Source: Gammaproteobacteria bacterium (GTDB lineage: Bacteria > Pseudomonadota > Gammaproteobacteria > Xanthomonadales > SZUA-36). From it: a stretch of DNA of 57,928 bases. Location: positions 1-57,928 of the forward strand of contig JAJRRA010000086.1 of assembly GCA_024279945.1 (NCBI GenBank), written 5' to 3'. Position 1 is the stretch's first letter. The number at the start of each line of letters is the position of its first letter. Shown piece after piece: positions 50,372 through 57,928 of the stretch. Both the position numbers and the translations under genes were made by a program. Below the pieces are notes generated by a model. The model was not told the DNA's origin and did not search any database. It was given only the letters and a program-made list of their open reading frames with translations.

Positions 50372-52492
50372 ATGCCCACCAATTTTCAACAACTTGCCAA
50401 CTTCATCTGGTCCGTCGCCGATCTGCTGCGCGGCCCCTATCGCCCACCGCAGTACGAGCGGGTGATGCTACCGCTCACGGTCCTGCGCCGTTTCGACTGT
50501 GTACTCGAACCCACCAAGGCGATGGTTCTCAAGGAGCACCAGAAGCTCAAGGGCAAGGACGAGCAACTGGTCGACAAGGTGCTCAACAACCGCGCAAAGG
50601 ACGAAAACGGCAACCCGCTGGGGTTCCACAACCACAGCAAGCTCGATTTCCAGAAACTCAAGGGCGACCCCGACAACATCGGCCGCCACCTCGCCGACTA
50701 TATCAGCGGATTCTCGGAAAATATCCGCCTGATCTTCGACCGTTTCGAGTTCGAGAAGGAAATCGAGAAGCTGGAGGAGGCCAACCGGCTCTATCAGGTA
50801 GTCGCCAGGTTTGCCGAGACCGACTTGCATCCCAATGTGGTAGACAACATCACCATGGGGCTGGTGTTCGAGGATCTCATCCGGCGTTTCAACGAGGCCG
50901 CCAACGAGACCGCCGGGGATCATTTTACCCCGCGCGAGGTCATCCGCCTCATGGTCAATCTGCTGCTGGAGCCGGACAGCCATGTGCTGACCAAAAAAGG
51001 CGTTATCGTTACGGTTTGCGATCCTGCCTGCGGCACCGGCGGTATGCTGGCGGAAAGTTCCAACTGGATCCGCGCCCATAACGAACGCGCCATCATCAAG
51101 GTCTTTGGTCAGGACTATAATCCCCGCTCCTATGCCGTAGCTGCCTCCGACCTGCTCATCAAGGGGTACAAAGATAGCCGCGTCGAGTACGGAAATACCC
51201 TTACTGACGACAAGTACCCCGATTTGCGTTTCGACTATCTGTTGGCCAATCCGCCTTTCGGCGTGGACTGGAAGGCAGAGAAGAAGACCATCGCCCGCTG
51301 GCCCAATTTCCGCGGCTACAGCGGTAAGCTGCCACGGGTCAATGATGGTGCGTTGCTGTTTCTCATCCACATGATCAGCAAGATGCAACCCTGGAAGCTG
51401 CGTAACAAGGAAAAGCCGGGCACCCGTATCGCCATCGTCTTCAACGGCTCACCGCTGTTCACCGGCGGCGCCGGCTCCGGCGAGAGTGAAATCCGCCGCT
51501 GGATCATCGAGCACGACTGGCTGGAGGCCATCGTCGCCCTGCCCGAACAGATGTTCTACAACACCGGTATCGGCACCTTTGTCTGGGTCGTCAGCAACCG
51601 CAAGATCGAGTCCCGCAAGGGCAAGATCCAGCTTATCGACGCCCGCGAGCGCTGGACCCCGATGAAACGCAGCCTGGGCAACAAGCGCCGCTATATCGAC
51701 GAACAATCCATCGAGGCCGTGACATGTGAGCACGGCGAACTGGCCGATAGCGATACCAGCCGTATCTTCGACAACGAAGATTTCGGCTATCGCCGCATCA
51801 CCGTCCATCGCCCCCTGCGTCTGCGTTTCGAGATCACAGCGGAAAGAAAGGAACAGTTTCTCGATGCCTGCCCGGAACAGCTCGATGCCACACTCGCTAT
51901 CGAGGAAGTGCTGGGAAACGAGCCCCATGATGACTGGAACCGTGTCTGGGACCAGGTGCAGGCAATCGTCAAGGACAACGGTGGCTGGACCAAGGGTGGT
52001 AAAGGGACAGCGCAAAGGAAACTCTTCCGCAAGGTATTCACCGAAACCGATCCCGAGGCCGAACCGGTCATTTCCAGGCACGTCAAAAACCTGTCCGACG
52101 TCATCACCCCGGAGCTGTTCCCCGGCCAGACATTGCCTAAAGCCTTGAGCAAAGCGGATCTGGCCGAAATCTGCGGCATCCGCGCAAGTAAGGGTAACAA
52201 GGAACTGGAATACGAGCCCGATCCCAAGCTCAAGGACACCGAGAACATTCCCCTCAAGGAAGATATCGTCAGCTACTTCCTGCGCGAAGTGCGTCCCTAT
52301 GTCCCGGATACCTGGATCGATCTCAAAACCGTGGATGAACAGGACGGCGGCATCGGCAAGGTGGGCTACGAAATCAACTTTAACCGGGTTTTCTTCAAAT
52401 ACCGGCCCCCGCGCCCGCTGGAGGAAATTGATGCTGAACTGGATAAGGTGGAGCAGCGGATTATGGAGTTATTGCGGGAGGTGACGGAGTAA
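50372..52492 (+). CDS. hsdM: type I restriction-modification DNA methyltransferase subunit HsdM
   Basis: 706 residues. The HsdM N-terminal helical domain (LANFIWSVADLLRGPYRPPQYERVM in parts, residues 7-32) precedes the N6-adenine methyltransferase domain. Motif I DPACGTGGML is at 217-226 and motif IV NPPFGVDW at 293-300. DHFTPREVIRLMV before motif I is typical. The C-terminal ~200 residues form an extension beyond the ~500 of EcoKI HsdM, ending in a coiled coil LDKVEQRIMELLREV that can pack with HsdS. The stop overlaps the hsdS ATG (TAATG). It both methylates self DNA and forms the core of the restriction complex with HsdS and HsdR. Confidence 0.96.
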   Translation: MPTNFQQLANFIWSVADLLRGPYRPPQYERVMLPLTVLRRFDCVLEPTKAMVLKEHQKLKGKDEQLVDKVLNNRAKDENGNPLGFHNHSKLDFQKLKGDPDNIGRHLADYISGFSENIRLIFDRFEFEKEIEKLEEANRLYQVVARFAETDLHPNVVDNITMGLVFEDLIRRFNEAANETAGDHFTPREVIRLMVNLLLEPDSHVLTKKGVIVTVCDPACGTGGMLAESSNWIRAHNERAIIKVFGQDYNPRSYAVAASDLLIKGYKDSRVEYGNTLTDDKYPDLRFDYLLANPPFGVDWKAEKKTIARWPNFRGYSGKLPRVNDGALLFLIHMISKMQPWKLRNKEKPGTRIAIVFNGSPLFTGGAGSGESEIRRWIIEHDWLEAIVALPEQMFYNTGIGTFVWVVSNRKIESRKGKIQLIDARERWTPMKRSLGNKRRYIDEQSIEAVTCEHGELADSDTSRIFDNEDFGYRRITVHRPLRLRFEITAERKEQFLDACPEQLDATLAIEEVLGNEPHDDWNRVWDQVQAIVKDNGGWTKGGKGTAQRKLFRKVFTETDPEAEPVISRHVKNLSDVITPELFPGQTLPKALSKADLAEICGIRASKGNKELEYEPDPKLKDTENIPLKEDIVSYFLREVRPYVPDTWIDLKTVDEQDGGIGKVGYEINFNRVFFKYRPPRPLEEIDAELDKVEQRIMELLREVTE

Positions 52493-53787
52493 TGTCACCT
52501 CAAGAATATCACTATGACAACAGAAGGCTACGTTTTTTGTTTGAAACAAAATCTGGAGCAACACCCAAAAGTACTGTTGATGAGTACTGGGATGGTGGTA
52601 TTTATTGGGTTACACCGGAAGACTTGGGTAAGTTGTGTGGAACATACTTATCAGATACTAGGAGAAAGATCTCAGAAGAGGGGTACCGTAATTCTGGAGT
52701 AGAAATGGCCCCAGCAGCATCATTGGTGCTTTCTAAGCGAGCGCCAATTGGGCAGACCGCAATTCTGAAAGTAGATGCCACCTGTAGTCAGGGCTGTTTT
52801 CTCCTGGTCAATAAAGGCAATGTAGATGAGCGGTTTTTCTACTATACATTACTTCATTTACGCCCATATCTCGAAATACTTGGGCGTGGCTCGACCTTCA
52901 TGGAACTGTCGACTGAGGATCTTCGATCGGTTTGTCTTCCATATCCAGATCATGGCGCCCAGCATCGCATCGCCGACTATCTCGACCACGAAACCGCCCG
53001 TATCGACGCACTGGTGGCGGAAAAGGAAAAAATGCTCGCCCTGCTGGAAGAAAAACGCACCGCCCTCATCAGCCGTGCCGTCACTCGTGGCCTTGATCCT
53101 GACGTCTATATGAAACCCACCGGCCTCGATTGGCTTGGTGATATTCCAGAGCATTGGTTCATTAGGAGAATTAAATTTATTTCTGATTTCCTAGATCAAG
53201 GGTCTTCACCAGTAGCAGCGAATACCCCAGCAGGACCGGGTGAACTTGGCGTTTTGAAATTGAGCGCTATATCTAAAGGTCGTTTCAGGAGAGAGGAAAA
53301 CAAAGCGTTAAAAGAATCTGATGGAACTGAGCAACTGCTATCACTTAGAAAAGATGATGTGCTAATAACGCGCGGCAATACTCCTGACTTGGTCGCAGAT
53401 GTTGCGTTTGTTCCAAGCGACGAACCTAATTTATTATTGCCGGATTTAATCTACAAGCTGAGAGTCTGTGCGAGCGATGTACTACCTGAGTATGTGACAT
53501 ATTTTTTAATTACACCACTGGCACGATTGCAGATTAGACGCGATGCTCGTGGCTCAAGTGGTTCCATGGTAAAGGTATCGCAAGGGCATGTACTAAACTG
53601 GCAAATTACTCTTCCTCCACTACAGGAGCAAGACAGAATCGTGAGTCAAATAAAGCAGGCGGAGGATACGTTTAATTTCATATCTCAGGAAATTATAGAA
53701 TCTGTTTATAAACTAAAAGAACGACGCTCAGCCCTTATCACGGCCGCCGTCACAGGCCAACTCAATCTAAAGGGGATGGCGGCGTGA
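52492..53787 (+). CDS. hsdS: type I restriction-modification specificity subunit HsdS
   Basis: 431 residues with two target-recognition domains, about 1-165 and 200-385. They are separated by the conserved helical spacer AQHRIADYLDHETARIDALVAEK and KMLALLEEKRTALISRAVTRG, and ended by a second spacer helix (IVSQIKQAEDTF, ERRSALITAAVTGQ). The recognition domains are encoded by AT-rich DNA (about 52500-52940 and 53155-53700) while the spacer DNA (52950-53150) has the GC-rich codon use of hsdM, as expected for recently exchanged domains. It sets the bipartite recognition sequence; the sequence itself cannot be predicted here. Confidence 0.95.
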   Translation: MSPQEYHYDNRRLRFLFETKSGATPKSTVDEYWDGGIYWVTPEDLGKLCGTYLSDTRRKISEEGYRNSGVEMAPAASLVLSKRAPIGQTAILKVDATCSQGCFLLVNKGNVDERFFYYTLLHLRPYLEILGRGSTFMELSTEDLRSVCLPYPDHGAQHRIADYLDHETARIDALVAEKEKMLALLEEKRTALISRAVTRGLDPDVYMKPTGLDWLGDIPEHWFIRRIKFISDFLDQGSSPVAANTPAGPGELGVLKLSAISKGRFRREENKALKESDGTEQLLSLRKDDVLITRGNTPDLVADVAFVPSDEPNLLLPDLIYKLRVCASDVLPEYVTYFLITPLARLQIRRDARGSSGSMVKVSQGHVLNWQITLPPLQEQDRIVSQIKQAEDTFNFISQEIIESVYKLKERRSALITAAVTGQLNLKGMAA

Positions 53788-55160
53788 AGCTGGAACAGCT
53801 TGGCTTAGTAAATTTTCGAGGTTTCGAACAAATTGATCTTAAGTTTGATTCTGGCATAACGGTGATTGCTGGCGTAAACGGTGTCGGTAAAACAGGTATT
53901 CTGAAGGCTATTGCATCACTTATGTCTTATGCGATGCCCAAATTCACCCTCTGTCAGGAAAAATCGGTTCCGTTTACCGAAGCCGATATTTACCAGGGAA
54001 AATCCAGCTTGACTGTATCAGCAATGGCCCGGGTATCTAGTGGGGCTATTCACGTGGATGTTGTTCGACGAGGCCCCATCGAACCTGAGAAAGTTTCTGC
54101 GCTGAATAAGCGGCGGGATGATCTCCGGTTTGAATACAGGGAAACGGGCAAGGGATCGCAGGAAGCGGCTGATATCGAGGACGAGATACGTAGAATCGAG
54201 CATTCACTATCCAAACCAGAAGATGAAGTGTCGGTTCGTTCACTCCCTTCGGATACGAACGTGCATCCAGAAGAGATGTTTATTCAGCTAAAGGTGGCTC
54301 AGAATCAGCCTCTGATAGTTCTATATCCTACCAACCGATTCCTATCACGGTTGCCGCCGGTATTGCCAAAGACCAAAGCCATCGAGGTGGCTAGTGCATA
54401 TGCCAAAGCTCTTGACCAGCTTGAGGTCTCACTTAACGATTTTGCGAGCTGGTATCGGACCATAATTAAGGATGAGGGTAGACGTACCGGCTTAAAGAAA
54501 ACTCTTCTGGATAACCTGGAAGAGGCAATCGCAGTCTTTCTCCCGGGTATGAGCGGACTTGAACTTGATACTAGCCGTCCTCCACAATTTAGTGTAAGCA
54601 AGAATAGCCATCAGTTCTCCCTCGAACAGTTATCCGATGGTGAGCGCGGGCTCTTGGCTCTGGTTTTCGACCTGACACGACGTCTTTCCATAGCAAACCC
54701 TGGCTTGAATGATCCTCTTGCTGAGGGTAATGCTATCGTAATGATTGATGAGATCGAGTTGCACCTTCACCCTAAGTGGCAACGTGAAGTGCTTGGCCGA
54801 TTGAAATCGGTCTTCCCTGGCTGCCAGTTTATTGTTACTACGCATTCGCCAATGGTTCTTGGTGAAGCTGAAGCGCGTTGTGTCCGATTTCTTGAATATG
54901 AGAACGGCAGGGTTGTTGTTACAACGCCCCATGAGGCCTACGGGATGGATGCTAACCGCGTGTTACAGGAGCTTATGGATTCGCCAGTCCGTAATAAAGA
55001 AATTGAAGGAAGGCTCCGAGTTCTTTTTGATGTAGTAGACAGGGAAAAATTCGATGAAGCAAGGGCAATCATAAAGGAGCTGTCAAGCCAGCTTGGCGAG
55101 CACGATCCTGAGCTGACCCGCGCATCGTCACTCATTCATTTGCTTGAGGGAGACGAATGA
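53784..55160 (+). CDS. AAA ATPase, Septu PtuA-like
   Basis: 458 residues of the RecF/SMC-like ABC ATPase class. FRGFEQIDLKFDSGITVIAG leads into Walker A GVNGVGKT (30-37); a coiled-coil-like charged middle is followed by the signature LEQLSDGERGLLALVFDLT, Walker B IVMIDEIELHLHP (near 318-330), and the H-loop FIVTTHSPMVLGEAE. It starts with GTG overlapping the hsdS stop (GTGA) and ends overlapping the next gene by ATGA. ATPase plus HNH nuclease in this order is the Septu (PtuAB) layout; its placement inside a type I restriction operon is notable. Confidence 0.88.
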   Translation: MKLEQLGLVNFRGFEQIDLKFDSGITVIAGVNGVGKTGILKAIASLMSYAMPKFTLCQEKSVPFTEADIYQGKSSLTVSAMARVSSGAIHVDVVRRGPIEPEKVSALNKRRDDLRFEYRETGKGSQEAADIEDEIRRIEHSLSKPEDEVSVRSLPSDTNVHPEEMFIQLKVAQNQPLIVLYPTNRFLSRLPPVLPKTKAIEVASAYAKALDQLEVSLNDFASWYRTIIKDEGRRTGLKKTLLDNLEEAIAVFLPGMSGLELDTSRPPQFSVSKNSHQFSLEQLSDGERGLLALVFDLTRRLSIANPGLNDPLAEGNAIVMIDEIELHLHPKWQREVLGRLKSVFPGCQFIVTTHSPMVLGEAEARCVRFLEYENGRVVVTTPHEAYGMDANRVLQELMDSPVRNKEIEGRLRVLFDVVDREKFDEARAIIKELSSQLGEHDPELTRASSLIHLLEGDE

Positions 55161-55777
55161 GGAATATAACGAAGAATCATGAACCTAATTCGTTGACAGA
55201 ACATAGAAAACAGGTTCATGCCGATTACGATAACTATGCAGACATGGATGCTTTGCGGAAAAGTCTGGTTGATGAACAACGTGGACTCTGCTGTTACTGC
55301 ATGTCCAGATTGCGAGCCACCAACAACCACATGAAGGTTGAACACTGGCACTGCCGCAGCGGTTATCCAAACGAGCAACTAGACTACAGGAACCTCCTCG
55401 GTGCCTGTTTAGGTAATCAAGGGTTCAGATCGGCAGATCAGCACTGCGACACGATGAAGGGAAATCGAGATCTCAGTGTCAATCCGGCGCATCCAGCCTG
55501 TGATATTGAACGAATGATCCGGTTTCTGGGTGATGGCAGGATAGAGGCAGATAACGAGCAATTAGATCGCGACCTCAATGAGATTCTTAATCTAAACTGG
55601 CATCGGCTGGTAACGAATAGAAAGGCGGTGCTGGATTCCTTCAAGCAACGCTTGGGCAGAGGAAAACTTGATCCCGCAAAAGAGCTTCTAAAGTGGGATG
55701 GAACACAGGCGGGATTCTTGCAGCCATTTTCTCAAGTTGTTGTCTACTGGCTAAGAAAGAGGCTAAATCTTGTGTAG
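55157..55777 (+). CDS. HNH endonuclease, Septu PtuB-like
   Basis: 206 residues. The HNH/zinc region shows CCYC (Cys45, Cys48), VEHWH (His63, His65), the Asn in YRNLLGAC (Asn79, Cys84) and HCDTMKG (His96, Cys97), the pattern of the PtuB/TIGR02646-type nucleases found in Septu and some retron systems. It would cut phage or host nucleic acid when released by the ATPase. It is coupled to the ATPase gene by an ATGA overlap. No reverse transcriptase gene or msr-msd-like structure is nearby, so a retron is not supported. Confidence 0.85.
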   Translation: MRNITKNHEPNSLTEHRKQVHADYDNYADMDALRKSLVDEQRGLCCYCMSRLRATNNHMKVEHWHCRSGYPNEQLDYRNLLGACLGNQGFRSADQHCDTMKGNRDLSVNPAHPACDIERMIRFLGDGRIEADNEQLDRDLNEILNLNWHRLVTNRKAVLDSFKQRLGRGKLDPAKELLKWDGTQAGFLQPFSQVVVYWLRKRLNLV

Positions 55778-55829
55778 TGGCACTGAACAAGGAATTGCAT
55801 GGCGAACGTAATCAAAGTGTGGGAAACCT

Positions 55830-56978
55830 ATGATGCGGGTTGAAGTAAATCCCGGCTTATTGCACTGGGCGCTTGATCGCGCCGGCTTGTCTCCTGATGT
55901 GTTTGGCAAAAAGTTCCCGAAGCTTGGGGAATGGCTGGAGGGAACGCTTAGTCCAACCCTGAAACAACTGGAGGCGTTTGCGAAGGCAACCCATACCTCC
56001 ATTGGCTTTCTTTTCCTGCCCGAGCCGCCGGTTGAGACAATCCCTATCCCGGATTTCCGCACCATGGCCCATGCGCGGATGGAACACCCGAGTCCGGACC
56101 TTTTCGATACCATCTACCTCTGCCAGCAGCGCCAGGAATGGTACTGTGATTATGCCCGCCTGCATGGCGAAGAACCGTTGGGGTTTGTTGGATCTGCGCA
56201 GATTGATCATGATGTCATTCGGTTGGCTGGCACCATCCGGCATGCCATTGGCTTCGATCTGAATGCGCGCCATCAGTTTCCGACCTGGACCGATGCGCTG
56301 CGACACTTTATCGGGCAGGTGGAGAACCTGGGTGTCATGGTGATGGTCAGCGGCATTGTCGGAAGCAACACCCGTCGCAAACTGGACCCGGATGAGTTCC
56401 GTGGCTTCGCGCTCGCGGACGAACTGGCACCACTGATCTTTATCAACGGCAGTGATACCAAGGCGGCGCAAATGTTCACGCTGGCCCATGAGCTGACGCA
56501 TATCTGGCTGGGGGAAAGTGGCATATCCGACCCTCAGGCCGCGGTATTGCCTGATGAACACATCGAGCGCTGGTGCAATGCGGTGGCTGCTGAATTGCTG
56601 GTCCCGCTGGAGGCCATCCGGCAGGCCTGGCGGCCTGATCAGGCCCTGCACGATGAAATACAGCGCCTTGCGCGCCAATTCAAGGTGAGCACACTGGTGA
56701 TTCTGCGCCGGCTGTTTGATGCCAACGCGATTGAACAGCAAACCCTTTGGGACACCTACTACGAAGAACTGGCGCGGCTGCGCAAGCTGGATCGCGGTGG
56801 CGCGGGCGGTGGCGATTTCTATCGCACTTTGGGTGCGCGCGTCAGCAAACGTTTCGCGCGGGCGCTGGTAGCCAGCACATTGGAAGGTCAAACCCTGTTC
56901 CAGGATGCCTTCCGCATGCTGGGCATCCGCAAAACGGCGACTTTCTATCGTGAGGCCGAGAAGCTCAGGTTGCGTTGA
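55830..56978 (+). CDS. ImmA/IrrE-family metallopeptidase with N-terminal HTH-like region
   Basis: 382 residues. Residues ~8-62 are a divergent Xre-like helix-turn-helix (LSPDVFGKKFPKLGEWLEG, TLKQLEAFAKATHTSIGFLF), leading into LPEPP. The ImmA/IrrE zinc peptidase domain has HELTH at 220-224, with WCNAVAAELLVP supplying the downstream Glu. The C-terminal ~110 residues include RQFKVSTLVILRRLFD. Such Xre-COG2856 proteins pair with downstream toxin-like genes; the next gene starts in its stop (TGATG). GGGA 6-9 bases before the ATG pair at 55830/55833 sets the start. The 52-base gap before it is the only real break in the defence operon. Confidence 0.9.
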   Translation: MMRVEVNPGLLHWALDRAGLSPDVFGKKFPKLGEWLEGTLSPTLKQLEAFAKATHTSIGFLFLPEPPVETIPIPDFRTMAHARMEHPSPDLFDTIYLCQQRQEWYCDYARLHGEEPLGFVGSAQIDHDVIRLAGTIRHAIGFDLNARHQFPTWTDALRHFIGQVENLGVMVMVSGIVGSNTRRKLDPDEFRGFALADELAPLIFINGSDTKAAQMFTLAHELTHIWLGESGISDPQAAVLPDEHIERWCNAVAAELLVPLEAIRQAWRPDQALHDEIQRLARQFKVSTLVILRRLFDANAIEQQTLWDTYYEELARLRKLDRGGAGGGDFYRTLGARVSKRFARALVASTLEGQTLFQDAFRMLGIRKTATFYREAEKLRLR

Positions 56979-57472
56979 TGGCCTATTTGCTCGATGCCAA
57001 TGTATTTATTCAGGCCAAGGATCTTCATTATGGCCTGGATTTCTGCCCGGCATTCTGGGACTGGCTGGTGGCAAACAATGCAGCAGAAAAGGTATTCAGC
57101 ATTGAAAAAGTTGGTGATGAAATCAATGCGGGAGATGATGAGCTGGCCGTGTGGGCGAAGACAAGGGGCCAGGCATTTTTCCTGAAACCGGATGAACAGG
57201 TTGCCGGGCAATTTCCTGTGGTCAGTACCTGGGCATCAGGCCGGCATTATGAGCCGGTGGCGGTCAGCACTTTTCTGCAGGTGGCAGATTATTACCTTGT
57301 GGCACACGCGCTTGCCGGTGGCCATACGCTTGTTACTCATGAGGTGCCTTCCAGCTCGGTAAAAAAGATCAAAATCCCCAATGCCTGTGTAGCACTTGAT
57401 ATCAAGTGTATGACGCCCTATGAAATGCTGCGCCATGAGCGGGCGCGTTTTGTATTGGGACCTGCACCATGA
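56978..57472 (+). CDS. DUF4411 PIN-like protein, predicted toxin
   Basis: 164 residues of the DUF4411 family. The N-terminal YLLDANVFIQAKD has the PIN-domain first acidic residue (Asp6). Later come IEKVGDEINAGDDELAVWAK, ADYYLVAHALAGGHTLVTHE (the PIN ADxxLVA pattern) and the closing IKIPNACVALDIKCMTPYEML. PIN domains are metal-dependent RNases and DUF4411 genes usually follow Xre-ImmA genes, so a toxin-antitoxin-like pair is likely. It overlaps both neighbours (TGATG upstream, ATGA downstream). Confidence 0.88.
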   Translation: MAYLLDANVFIQAKDLHYGLDFCPAFWDWLVANNAAEKVFSIEKVGDEINAGDDELAVWAKTRGQAFFLKPDEQVAGQFPVVSTWASGRHYEPVAVSTFLQVADYYLVAHALAGGHTLVTHEVPSSSVKKIKIPNACVALDIKCMTPYEMLRHERARFVLGPAP

Positions 57473-57928
57473 AAAGGACTTCTGAAGCCGCTTTTGAAAC
57501 CGCCATCGAGTCAGTATTGCTGGCTGATGGCTACCAGAGTGTGCCTTCTCAAACATTTGACCGTGAGCGGGCTATTTTCCCAGATGTCGTGCTGTCATTC
57601 ATCCGAGATACCCAGCCCCGCGAGTGGAGCAAACTCGCAGCATTGCATGGCGAAGAAACCGGAGAGCGAGTACTGGCGGCCCTGTGCAAGTGGATGGATA
57701 CACATGGTGTGCTTGCCACTTTACGACATGGTTTCAAGTGCTTCGGCAAGACCCTGCGTATCGCATTCTTTCGTCCCGCCCATGGACTGAACCCCGATCT
57801 GGAGCAGCGCTATCAGGCGAACCAACTCGGGATCACGCGCCAGCTTCACTTTAGCCCCAAATCCGAGCAATCACTGGATGTGTCCCTGAGTGTCAATGGG
57901 ATTCCCATCGTGACCCTGGAGCTGAAAA
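57469..57928 (+). CDS. hsdR: type I restriction endonuclease subunit HsdR (3' end outside window)
   Basis: The first ~153 residues are seen, starting at the ATG overlapping the DUF4411 stop. The pattern is the HSDR N-terminal nuclease domain: SEAAFETAIESVLLADGY (the first Glu), FPDVVLSFIRDTQP, HGFKCFGKTLRIAFFRPAHG, then the catalytic-core approach LSVNGIPIVTLELK at the window edge. HsdR adds the motor and nuclease activity to HsdM/HsdS. It is placed after the accessory genes and not next to hsdS. The reading frame is open to the last base. Confidence 0.92.
   Translation, partial: MKRTSEAAFETAIESVLLADGYQSVPSQTFDRERAIFPDVVLSFIRDTQPREWSKLAALHGEETGERVLAALCKWMDTHGVLATLRHGFKCFGKTLRIAFFRPAHGLNPDLEQRYQANQLGITRQLHFSPKSEQSLDVSLSVNGIPIVTLELK

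Noticed and set aside
53784-55777. Retron effector pair
   Set aside because: The HNH type also occurs with retrons, but no reverse transcriptase gene or inverted-repeat msr-msd region is visible in the operon.
55857-56891. 344-residue open frame on the minus strand
   Set aside because: Antisense to the ImmA/IrrE gene; GC-rich codon bias keeps the complement open, and there is no family signal.

Overview
The window comes from a moderately GC-rich gammaproteobacterium. The evidence is the set of proteobacterial single-copy genes (rpe, purC, djlA, gcvT/gcvH), a type IV minor pilin operon, sigma-class chaperone-usher pilus genes, and IPTL-CTERM-type exported proteins. I cannot name the genus. 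No tRNA, rRNA, CRISPR array, transposase or integrase is visible. Gene density is high, and many neighbours overlap by ATGA or TGATG.

Layout. 1-3.98 kb: end of an IPTL-CTERM repeat protein with a terminator, rpe, a polytopic membrane protein and a GFA-family protein. 4.0-10.95 kb: a pilus locus made of a 1016-residue ATPase regulator with a SARP-like DNA-binding end, one spore-coat-U pilin, a chaperone and an usher. The pilin and the chaperone-usher genes converge, yet their promoters share an identical 18-bp direct-repeat element at the same distance from a -10-like hexamer. 11-22.5 kb: two methyltransferases (one frameshifted), an EndA-type nuclease, a CvfB-like RNA-binding protein, an acyl-CoA carboxylase subunit, djlA, purC, a small secreted protein sharing a module with the nuclease, gcvT-gcvH and an alpha/beta hydrolase-OsmC fusion. 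22.5-26.2 kb: the minor pilin operon pilX-fimT-pilV-pilW-pilE, with a large Ser-Asp-Gly repeat insertion in PilW and no pilY1.

26.3-37.7 kb: a membrane protein, two TetR regulators and a polyamine catabolic locus (puuD, puuA, puuB-like, aldehyde dehydrogenase, agmatinase, class III aminotransferase, and a second frameshifted puuB-like gene). 37.7-38.4 kb: a predicted nucleotidyltransferase/CopG-type toxin-antitoxin pair with an 18-bp palindrome at its start. 38.7-40.3 kb: a second IPTL-CTERM-like protein.

40.4-50.2 kb: a one-carbon locus. On the minus strand a BetI-like TetR, a corrinoid protein, a DUF1638 protein, a virulence-factor-like protein, a pterin-dependent methyltransferase and a ferredoxin-ASKHA reactivase form one unit. 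Divergent from it, across an 18-bp palindrome, lie two phytoene-desaturase-like oxidoreductases and a GcvT-family protein. I infer a tetrahydrofolate/B12-dependent demethylation pathway for a methylated compound, but the substrate methyltransferase is not in the window.

50.37 kb to the end: a defence operon, hsdM-hsdS-[Septu-like ATPase and HNH nuclease]-[ImmA/IrrE-DUF4411]-hsdR (cut by the window edge), so an AAA/HNH pair and a predicted toxin-antitoxin pair sit inside a type I restriction locus.

Caution: four otherwise well-conserved genes (11974-13184, 36388-37676, 44973-45613, 45764-47382) are each broken by a single -1 shift in or beside a short homopolymer. Consensus errors explain this more simply than independent gene decay.
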